A stretch of 64,000 bases of DNA, taken from positions 186,001 to 250,000 of the forward strand of contig QXPY01000004.1 in NCBI GenBank assembly GCA_003583745.1, given 5' to 3'. This document shows, in pieces, positions 57,103 to 64,000 of this stretch. The notes below the pieces were generated by a model, which worked only from the letters and a program-made list of their open reading frames with translations, made no database searches and was not told where the DNA came from. This DNA comes from Rhodocyclales bacterium GT-UBC (GTDB lineage Bacteria; Pseudomonadota; Gammaproteobacteria; Burkholderiales; Rhodocyclaceae). Position 1 is the stretch's first letter; each line of letters opens with the position of its first letter. The translations under genes were made by a program, and so were the position numbers.

Positions 57103-58410
57103 CTAGGGTTGAGCCTCGAGGTGCGGAATAACCCGAACTAGCACAATACGAGGTCCGTTCATCTTCTTCACAACAGCATCGAACTGCGGGAACTCAATAC
57201 GCTGCCCTTCTTCTGGCAGGTCTCCCAACTTCTGCATGACGAGACCGCCGATGGAGTCCACCCCGGACTCCTCAATGTCGATGCCGAGGGCGCGCTCCAA
57301 GGTAAAGATGGACAGGCTGCCTTTGCCAATCAACGACCCATCATCCAGTTTTGACCATTCGTTCTGGCTCTGCCTGAACTCGTCCCGAATCTCGCCGACC
57401 AGAGCGCCAAGGAGATTATCCAAAGTCACATAGCCTAAAGGGTGGGCGTTCTCGAAGGCCACGATGGCAAAGTGCGGGGCGCCTTGGCGGAAGCGTCGGA
57501 ACAGTTCCGTGGCTGGCAAGCGGGGCGATACCACCTGAGCAGGACGCACCAATTTTTCCAGTGTCTCCAGGGCGGGTGTTTTCTGGAATGCAATAAACAC
57601 ATCCTTCAGGTGGACCACGCCCTTTATATGCCCATCGGCATCCAGATACGGATAACGGCTGTAGCGATGCTGAGCAATTTTCTCCAGGCTTGCTTCCAGA
57701 GAGTCGGCCTCATCAAGGGTGACAGCCTCCTGGAAAGGGCGCATGAGGTCGGCCACTTCCAGGTCTCGGAAGTCGAGCGCCTGCGCCAACACCCGCCATT
57801 CGTCCTGGGTGAAGCCTTGGTCGGCGCGTGAGGAGCGCAGGATGACCTTGAGTTCTTCAGCCGAGTAATGGCTGTCGTGACCATGCGCCACATCCAGATT
57901 CACCTTGCGCAGTACCCAGTTGGCGCTATGGTTCAGCACCCAGATGGCGGGATACATCGCCCAGTAGAAGGCGTAAAGGGGTGGAGCCGTCCATAGGCCG
58001 ACTCGCTCCGAGACCCGAATCGCCATGGACTTGGGGGCCAGCTCGCCGACCACGATATGCAGGTAGGAGATGATGAAGAAGGCCGTGAAGAATGCAATGC
58101 CGTGAATCAGGCGCTCGTTATCAACACCGGCTGCGGTCAAAATTGGCGTCAGCAGGTCCGCGAAGGCGGGTTCGCCGACCCAGCCCAGACCGAGAGATGC
58201 GAGAGTAATGCCCAGCTGGCAGGCGGACAGGTAAGCATCGAGGTCCTGATGCACCTTGGCGAGAATACGGCCACGCCAGCCATGGGATTTGGCTATCGCC
58301 TTGACGCGTGTTTGCCGGAGTTTGACTAGCCCAAACTCGGCTGCGACGAAAAATCCGTTGAGAAGAACAAGTAATAGAGCAACAACGATGAGAAACAGGT
58401 TACTACCCAT
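57103..58410 (-). CDS. CorC/HlyC-family (CNNM) membrane protein with CBS domains
   Basis: A 435-residue protein with a DUF21/CNNM transmembrane domain (about 1-195), a CBS-domain pair (about 215-335) and a C-terminal CorC_HlyC domain (about 350-430). Family members are implicated in Mg2+/Co2+ efflux or resistance. It converges with the EamA gene (6-bp gap) and lies downstream of the RND efflux operon, consistent with a metal-homeostasis cluster. Confidence 0.87.
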   Translation of the reverse strand: MGSNLFLIVVALLLVLLNGFFVAAEFGLVKLRQTRVKAIAKSHGWRGRILAKVHQDLDAYLSACQLGITLASLGLGWVGEPAFADLLTPILTAAGVDNERLIHGIAFFTAFFIISYLHIVVGELAPKSMAIRVSERVGLWTAPPLYAFYWAMYPAIWVLNHSANWVLRKVNLDVAHGHDSHYSAEELKVILRSSRADQGFTQDEWRVLAQALDFRDLEVADLMRPFQEAVTLDEADSLEASLEKIAQHRYSRYPYLDADGHIKGVVHLKDVFIAFQKTPALETLEKLVRPAQVVSPRLPATELFRRFRQGAPHFAIVAFENAHPLGYVTLDNLLGALVGEIRDEFRQSQNEWSKLDDGSLIGKGSLSIFTLERALGIDIEESGVDSIGGLVMQKLGDLPEEGQRIEFPQFDAVVKKMNGPRIVLVRVIPHLEAQP

Positions 58411-58472
58411 ACAGCGGACACGTTGTGCCCTGCACCTTTCTTTGAGTTTCTAATGCCTTGATATTAGCTGAA

Positions 58473-58499
58473 GCGGCCTGAGCAGTCGAATCAGGCCGC
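58473..58499 (-). terminator. Inverted repeat after the RND operon
   Basis: A 9-bp stem GCGGCCTGA/TCAGGCCGC with a 9-base loop lies 23 bp beyond the RND pump stop. The T tract on the minus strand is weak (TTCAGC), so it may be an inefficient terminator or an mRNA-stabilising end. Confidence 0.5.
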
Positions 58500-58521
58500 C
58501 TCAGAGGATACTTATTGGCGC

Positions 58522-61500
58522 TTACCGTCTGTCATAGAGCATGTGTCGAATCTGCCCGAACCGCAGATACAGGGCCGGCACCACAACCATGTTGAGTAGG
58601 GTCGAACTCGCCAGCCCGAACAGGATGACCACCGCCATCGGCGACTGAATTTCGCTGCCCGGCTGGCCGGCAGCCAAGGCCAGCGGCACCAGTGCCAGTC
58701 CTGCTGCCAAGGCGGTCATCAGAATGGGGACCAGGCGTTCCTCCGCGCCACGAATCACCGCCTCACGGGCGTCGCGTACGCCTTCCTCCTCCACCAGGTG
58801 GTGAATGTGGGCAATCATCATCACGCCGTTCCGGGTGGCGATGCCGAAGAGCGTGATGAAGCCGATGATGGAGGCGACCGACAACACGCCGCCGGTCGCA
58901 AACACCCCGACGACACCGCCGATAATGGCCAGCGGCAGGTTCAGCATGACCAGCAGAGCATCCCGAGCGGTACGGAAGGCCACGAACAGCAGCAGGAAGA
59001 TACCCACCGTGACGACCAAACCGAGCAGCAGCAGGACACGGCCCGCCTCTTCGGCGCTTTCGAACTGGCCGCCGTACTCGATGTGATAGCCCTGCGGCAG
59101 TTTCACCTGGGCAGCGACCTTACCGCGGATGTCATCCACGACACTCGCCAGGTCCCGTCCGGCGACGTTGGCCATGACTACCATCTTGCGCTGCACGTTC
59201 TCGCGGGTGATGTAGTACGGCGCCCGGTCATTGCGGATGTCGGCCAGCGCGGACAAGGGCAGGCGGGCGCCAGTCGGTGTCGTCACCAGCGTTGCTCGCA
59301 CAGCGTCAAGCGTTGCCTTGTGCGACGGGTCGAAACGCACGCTGAGGTCGTAGGTGGCTTGGCCCTGCTGCACCCGGCTTACCGCCATGCCCGAGAAGGC
59401 CGTCTCGACTGCCTCGGCCACCTGGCGCACCGACAGGCCGTGGCGCGCCAGCGCATCCCGCTTGAAGCGCATGGTCAGGAAGGGAATGTCGCTTTGCTGT
59501 TCGTCGGAGACATCGACAGCGCCCGGCACCGCCTTGACCAAGGCCTTGATGTCCGTGGTCAGGCGGCGCAGTTCGCTCAGGTCAGGCCCGAATATCTTGA
59601 TGGCAATGTTCGAGCGGTTCCCCGACAGCATGTGGTCGATGCGATGGGAAATTGGTTGGCCGATGACCACCTGGGTGCCCGGTACGCTCGCCAGGTCGCT
59701 GCGTAGCGCCGCGAGAAACGCTTCCTTGCTGCGCTCGCCCATCTTGAGCGTGACCTCGATTTCCGAGGCCGAGACATCCATGGCGTGCGGGTCGCCTTCG
59801 GCGCGCCCTGTACGCCGAGCGGTGGCCACTACCTCCGGCTGGGAGAGCAGGATTTGTTCGACCATCTGGCCGAGCTTATCGGACTCCTCCAGCGATGTGC
59901 CTGGCCAGGTCGCCGTGCTGACGGTCAGGGTGCCTTCGTTGAAATCGGGAAGGAAAGCTCGACCGGCGACGGCCAGTGCCACCAGCGACACCAGCAGCAG
60001 GGCCAGGCTTACCGTAGCGACTAATTGCCAGTGACTCACCGTGGCGGTCAGCAGGCGGCGATACTGTTCGTGCAGCCGCTGGATGAAGCGCGGTTCGGTA
60101 TTCTGCTCGACGATTTTGGCGTGGGGCAGAAACAGGGCGGACAGTACCGGTGTCACCGTAATGGCCACCAGCAGCGATGCGCCCAGGGAAACCACATACG
60201 CGAAGCCCAAAGGCACCATCAACCTGCCTTCCACACCACTCAAGAAGAAGAGCGGCAGAAAGACCAGCACGATGATGAGCGTGGCGAAAACAATCGACCC
60301 CTGGATTTCACGCGTGGCAGCTAGGACGACATTGGCCACCGCCTTGCGCTCACTTTCGGGCTTGAGCAGGTTCTGGCGCAGACGCCGCACGATGTTCTCG
60401 ACGACGATGATGGCGTCGTCCACCAGGGCACCAAGGGCGATGGCCATGCCACCCAATGTCATGGTGTTGATGGTGGCGCCTAGGGCTTTCATGGACAGCA
60501 CGGCAGCGACCAACGACAGCGGAATGGCGACCAAGGTGATGGCAGTGGCCCGAGCCGACATCAGGAAGGCGAATACGATGGCGACGACCAGAATCGCACC
60601 GTCGCGCAGGGCGGTCAGCAGGTTCTCGATGGAGACCCGGATGAAGTCGGCTTGGCGGAAGATGTGTCGCTCAATCTTCATCCCCTGGGGCAGGCCGGCC
60701 TGTATCTCTTCGAGGGTGCGGTCGAGGCGGTCCGTCAATTCCAGGGTATTGGCCCCTGGTTGTTTCTGGATGCCGAGCACGACGGCCGGCTGGCCGTTGT
60801 GTGAACCGATGCCCCGCTTGGGCGCAGCGCCAATGCCGACCTCGGCGATATGCCGGACCAGAATCGGTTGCCCATCATGCACCGCGACCACGGTATCGGC
60901 GATGTCGTCGAGCACGTTGATGCGGCCCAAGCCCTGAATCAGGTATTCCTGGCCAGACTCGACGTAGAAACCAGCCGAGGCATTCTGGTTGGAGTCCCGT
61001 AGCGCCTGCATCACCTGGTCGAGCGTCAGCCCATAGGCCGCCAGCCGGTCCGGCTTCACGGTGACCTGGAACTGCTGGGTATCGCCGCCAATCGGCAGCA
61101 CCTCGGCCACACCCGGCACCGCGAGAATACGCCGGCGCAGCACCTGGTCGGCTGTGTTCTTCAGCTCCAACCCATTGTGCTTGTCCGAGGCCAGCGCAAT
61201 GAAGAGGATTTCCCCCATGATGGAGGCGGCGGGCGTCATGGCGGGTGCCCGCACCTCCGGCGGCAATGATGCGCGGGCCAGTTGCAGGCGCTCGGCGACG
61301 ACCTGGCGGGCCAGATAGAGGTCGGTGCCCCACTCGAATTCGACAATGACCACTGACAGGCCAATCTTGGTGGCCGAGCGTACGCGGCGAACGCCCGGGG
61401 CCCCGTTCAGCGCTGTTTCGATGGGAAAGGTTACGAGGCTCTCGACATCGGTCGGCGCCATCCCTTGCACCTCAGTTACTACCGTCACCGACGGCGCGGT

Positions 61501-61626
61501 CAGGTCGGGGAAGACGTCCACCGGCGTCCGGGAAGCTTGCCAGCCGCCCCAGCCGAGTAGCAGGATGCCGGCCAGGACGACGAAGAGCTTGTTGCGTAGC
61601 GACCACGCAATGATGTGTCCAATCAT
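58522..61626 (-). CDS. Heavy-metal efflux RND pump (CzcA/CusA-like)
   Basis: A 1034-residue RND permease of the heavy-metal group, with the expected 12 helices and two large periplasmic loops (about 40-335 and 560-865). The family start VDVFPDLTAPSVTVVTEV is clear. In helix 4 the segment is IALGALVDDAIIVVEN: the second Asp and the Glu of the CzcA DFG...D...EN motif are kept, but the first Asp is absent. The substrate is therefore not assignable to Co/Zn/Cd by motif. It forms a tripartite pump with the upstream adaptor and outer-membrane genes. Confidence 0.9.
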   Translation of the reverse strand: MIGHIIAWSLRNKLFVVLAGILLLGWGGWQASRTPVDVFPDLTAPSVTVVTEVQGMAPTDVESLVTFPIETALNGAPGVRRVRSATKIGLSVVIVEFEWGTDLYLARQVVAERLQLARASLPPEVRAPAMTPAASIMGEILFIALASDKHNGLELKNTADQVLRRRILAVPGVAEVLPIGGDTQQFQVTVKPDRLAAYGLTLDQVMQALRDSNQNASAGFYVESGQEYLIQGLGRINVLDDIADTVVAVHDGQPILVRHIAEVGIGAAPKRGIGSHNGQPAVVLGIQKQPGANTLELTDRLDRTLEEIQAGLPQGMKIERHIFRQADFIRVSIENLLTALRDGAILVVAIVFAFLMSARATAITLVAIPLSLVAAVLSMKALGATINTMTLGGMAIALGALVDDAIIVVENIVRRLRQNLLKPESERKAVANVVLAATREIQGSIVFATLIIVLVFLPLFFLSGVEGRLMVPLGFAYVVSLGASLLVAITVTPVLSALFLPHAKIVEQNTEPRFIQRLHEQYRRLLTATVSHWQLVATVSLALLLVSLVALAVAGRAFLPDFNEGTLTVSTATWPGTSLEESDKLGQMVEQILLSQPEVVATARRTGRAEGDPHAMDVSASEIEVTLKMGERSKEAFLAALRSDLASVPGTQVVIGQPISHRIDHMLSGNRSNIAIKIFGPDLSELRRLTTDIKALVKAVPGAVDVSDEQQSDIPFLTMRFKRDALARHGLSVRQVAEAVETAFSGMAVSRVQQGQATYDLSVRFDPSHKATLDAVRATLVTTPTGARLPLSALADIRNDRAPYYITRENVQRKMVVMANVAGRDLASVVDDIRGKVAAQVKLPQGYHIEYGGQFESAEEAGRVLLLLGLVVTVGIFLLLFVAFRTARDALLVMLNLPLAIIGGVVGVFATGGVLSVASIIGFITLFGIATRNGVMMIAHIHHLVEEEGVRDAREAVIRGAEERLVPILMTALAAGLALVPLALAAGQPGSEIQSPMAVVILFGLASSTLLNMVVVPALYLRFGQIRHMLYDRR

Positions 61627-61638
61627 GCTGTCACCTCA

Positions 61639-63201
61639 TCAGTGCGCGTGGCCATGACCGATTTCACCGGTCTTGGTGGCGGCCAGTTTCACGAGGTAGG
61701 CCCCACGGGAGACGACCCGCTCGCCGGGCAGAAGCCCATCGACGACCTCGAGCCAGTCACCGTCGCGGGCGCCGGTACGGATGGCGCGACGCTCAAAGGC
61801 TTCCCCGTGTTTCATCACGAAGACGGTAGGAATGCCTCCTTCATCGAGAACGGCAGCCGCCGGCACGGCAACAGCCTCCTTGGCCGCTGCGAGCAGGACT
61901 TGCCCCTTCACCGCCATGCCAAGGCGCAGGCGTTCATCGGGCTGGCGGAACTCATAAACCACTGGCACCGTCCGGGTCGCGGCATCGACGGCACCACCGA
62001 CGGCAATCAATCGCCCGTTCTTGCCATGGGTAATCTCGAAGCGCTCATCCACGCCATCCACTTGGAAGGTGGCCCCAACCGGCGATTTCAGGCGGGCGGC
62101 ATCGACTTCGGGAACCCGTAGTTGCAGCCAGAGCACGCTGCGGTCGGCGACATGGAAGAGTAGGCTTCCTTCCTGGGCAAAGCCCCCCGGTGCAATACGG
62201 ATGTCGACAATGGTGCCGGTAACCGGGGCTCTGAGCGGCACACCGCCAGCGCTACTGCCATACTGAGCCAGACGCGCCTGGGTCGCCTCGAAATTGGCCT
62301 TGGCCGACTCCTCCGCGCCGCGTGCCGCCAATAGACGTTTTTCGGGGACGGCTTCGTCCTTGAAGAGGCTCTCCATCCGGGCATGTTCGCGTGTCGCCAG
62401 GTCGAGCTCGACCTTGGCCCGGCGGGCTTCCGCTTGCAGCGAGGCCATATCGGTGTCGCCGCCCAGCCGCGGGGCCAGGTAGGCCAGAACATCACCTTTC
62501 TTCACCGCCTGGCCGAGGACCGGGAAACTGCCTGCCGGCTTGATTTGTCCGGCGGCTGTCGCGGTTATCAGGGCTTCACCATCGGGCCGGGCGCCGAGCG
62601 TCCCCGAAGCGGTGATAGCGGCGCGCAGAGGACGTTTCACTACCTCTGCCGTGGCAAAGTCTACCTTCCACTGCTGTTCCTTGGTGAAGCCGATACCGCC
62701 TTCTTCCTCCTCGCCCGGTACGGCATCCGCGGACTTGCGGTCATTGAAGACTGTCACCTGCCCGAGCGTATGGCGAACCGAGAAATCCTTGGTGGCTACT
62801 TCGATGACCAGGTCGCGTTGGCCGGCCTGCTTCGGCGTCGCCTCAGGCCGGAAAATGCCAGCCTGGCTCGCGCCATCGACGCTGAACTGTTCTTCGGGGA
62901 GATTGCCGCCAGACAGGATGACGGTCACTTTGCCAGCCTCTAGTGCCCGGAAATTCGCCAGCGTGGTCAAGTGTGCGGCGAAAGCGGATTTTTCGCCGAC
63001 CACCAGGCGGGGAAACTCGACGAACAACTCGGTCTTGTCGGTGAAGTGGGTCCGCTTTTCCCCGGCGGGACCGTGGTCGTGGCCATGGCCGGCCGCTTCA
63101 GTATGACCGTGACTGTCGTGGGATGCCGGCGAGGTGCTCTCTTTATTGCAAGCAGCAACGGATAGGGTTGCACAGAGGAGTGCGATGAGGGTCTTGTTCA
63201 T
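61639..63201 (-). CDS. RND periplasmic adaptor with histidine-rich ends (CzcB-like)
   Basis: A 520-residue membrane-fusion protein. It has a lipoprotein-like signal (TLIALLCATLSVAACNKE, lipobox LSVAAC), a His-rich segment right after it (SHDSHGHTEAAGHGHDHG), a barrel-sandwich/lipoyl domain with a helical hairpin (about 215-345), beta-barrel domains, and a short HGHAH end. The His-rich parts probably bind metal ions in the periplasm and hand them to the pump. It overlaps the outer-membrane factor gene (ATGA). Confidence 0.9.
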   Translation of the reverse strand: MNKTLIALLCATLSVAACNKESTSPASHDSHGHTEAAGHGHDHGPAGEKRTHFTDKTELFVEFPRLVVGEKSAFAAHLTTLANFRALEAGKVTVILSGGNLPEEQFSVDGASQAGIFRPEATPKQAGQRDLVIEVATKDFSVRHTLGQVTVFNDRKSADAVPGEEEEGGIGFTKEQQWKVDFATAEVVKRPLRAAITASGTLGARPDGEALITATAAGQIKPAGSFPVLGQAVKKGDVLAYLAPRLGGDTDMASLQAEARRAKVELDLATREHARMESLFKDEAVPEKRLLAARGAEESAKANFEATQARLAQYGSSAGGVPLRAPVTGTIVDIRIAPGGFAQEGSLLFHVADRSVLWLQLRVPEVDAARLKSPVGATFQVDGVDERFEITHGKNGRLIAVGGAVDAATRTVPVVYEFRQPDERLRLGMAVKGQVLLAAAKEAVAVPAAAVLDEGGIPTVFVMKHGEAFERRAIRTGARDGDWLEVVDGLLPGERVVSRGAYLVKLAATKTGEIGHGHAH

Positions 63202-64000
63202 GGATTCGTACTCCCGGTCAGGAGGTCATATTCGATTCGTGCCTGGCGGGCCTTCCAGTCGAGCTCGAGGGCATTGATTTCAGTGTCCAGGGCACCCCGA
63301 TAGGCATCGAGGAGCTCCAGCAGCGACGACTCCCCGCCCTTGTAGGCAGATTCGGCGATGCGCAGAAGTTCTGGTGTATCAGCCAGCGCACCAGCTCGAT
63401 AATCCTTGGCCGCGCGGATGAGTCGTTCCATCTGCTGATGTAGCCCCCGCAGTTCGCCCTCGGCACGGGCTCGTGCCAGATTGAATTCGCCGCGGGCATT
63501 CATCGCCTCCGCGGTGGCGCGTTGCTGGCCGGCCTGCTGGCGGTCAAACAACGGCAGGGGAACAGAAACAGACACCACGGTGCTGGTCTCGTTGCCCAAT
63601 GAGGTTTCACGCCGTTTGGGTCCGACGCCAAGGGTGACATCAGGTATCCAGCCACGGCCAGCAGCTTTGCCTTCGAGGTCAGCCGCTTCAGCCCGCCGTG
63701 AAAGCACTTGCAGGTCCGGGCGCCGCTCAATGGATTGGACGTCATCAGCCATTGCTTTGGGAAGTGCCGGCAACAGGTCGCCGACAATTGTGTCTGGCGA
63801 GTTGCCCGGGGCGCCCAGCAAGGCGGCAAGCCGCTGCGCGGCGCGGTCCAGGTCGCTTCTGGCGGAATTTAAGCGGAGTTCGGCATTTTGACGCTCGCGG
63901 GCCAAGCGGCGCCGGTCGTAGCCGGACGCTTCGCCAGCCTTGGCCAGCTTCTCGATAATCCCTTCCACGCGCTTGAAGCGTTGTGTCCAGGCCTCGGTCG
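63198..64000 (-). CDS. RND outer-membrane factor (CzcC-like), partial
   Basis: The C-terminal 266 codons of a TolC-type outer-membrane efflux protein; the frame runs off the end of the window, so the start and signal peptide are not seen. The coiled-coil arms (ARERQNAELRLNSARSDLDR, RAEGELRGLHQQMERLIRAA) and the repeat-end segments are typical. It is the first gene of the efflux operon, coupled to the adaptor by ATGA. Confidence 0.87.
   Translation of the reverse strand, partial: TEAWTQRFKRVEGIIEKLAKAGEASGYDRRRLARERQNAELRLNSARSDLDRAAQRLAALLGAPGNSPDTIVGDLLPALPKAMADDVQSIERRPDLQVLSRRAEAADLEGKAAGRGWIPDVTLGVGPKRRETSLGNETSTVVSVSVPLPLFDRQQAGQQRATAEAMNARGEFNLARARAEGELRGLHQQMERLIRAAKDYRAGALADTPELLRIAESAYKGGESSLLELLDAYRGALDTEINALELDWKARQARIEYDLLTGSTNP

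Overview
The window looks like the chromosome of a betaproteobacterium, most likely of the Rhodocyclales (Dechloromonas/Azonexus-like). That is an inference from the GC-rich sequence, the ubiA-ubiD pair, the actP-DUF485 acetate permease operon, a CIRCE-controlled groESL operon, and the density of chemotaxis and two-component genes. No rRNA, CRISPR array or insertion sequence was recognised.

Region 1 (1-30231) is mostly core chromosome. It holds a phospholipid-remodelling cluster (acyl-ACP ligase end, amidohydrolase, MFS-PlsC fusion), a lone ccmI, a NarL-type two-component pair, ubiA-ubiD, a GNAT enzyme and a small membrane protein. A low-GC pair follows (hypothetical protein plus exported ankyrin protein), flanked by a partial duplication. 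Then come an ada-alkB-alkA alkylation-repair operon, YitT, an Fe-S protein, dacB, a PAS chemoreceptor, a cheY-cheC-diguanylate cyclase operon, groES-groEL behind a perfect CIRCE, the acetate permease operon and a TctDE-like sensor pair. The region ends at tRNA-Phe(GAA).

Region 2 (30232-50738) is an integrated island beside tRNA-Phe, built of three modules. (a) The left replication/integration module has a tyrosine integrase, an XRE regulator, a six-copy palindrome array, a DUF3987 helicase/primase-like gene flanked by inverted 9-bp repeats, and small unknown genes. (b) A GC-rich defence module (about 35.2-48.0 kb) encodes a WYL regulator, a primary-type sigma-70 factor with an N-terminal ankyrin domain, a MORC-like GHKL ATPase, a Z1 helicase-like protein, a PD-(D/E)XK (DUF4420) protein, AIPR, Vsr and, convergently, a 5-cytosine DNA methyltransferase. 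(c) The right module has a second large tyrosine recombinase with an internal HTH, a tiny ORF and an AlpA-like excisionase.

The MORC/Z1/nuclease/methylase core resembles restriction-like systems predicted by comparative genomics. The dedicated ankyrin-sigma-70 factor plus WYL regulator is the part that looks new: the locus appears to carry its own transcription programme. The genes are chained by start/stop overlaps and by mini-ORFs that bridge the two gaps.

Region 3 (50739-64000) is metal resistance. It holds a five-gene, translationally coupled chromate operon on the minus strand (chrB, chrA, exported protein, stand-alone ChrB-type domain, MFS), a divergent EamA exporter with a His-rich tail, a CorC/CNNM-like protein, and an RND heavy-metal efflux operon on the minus strand whose first gene runs off the window.
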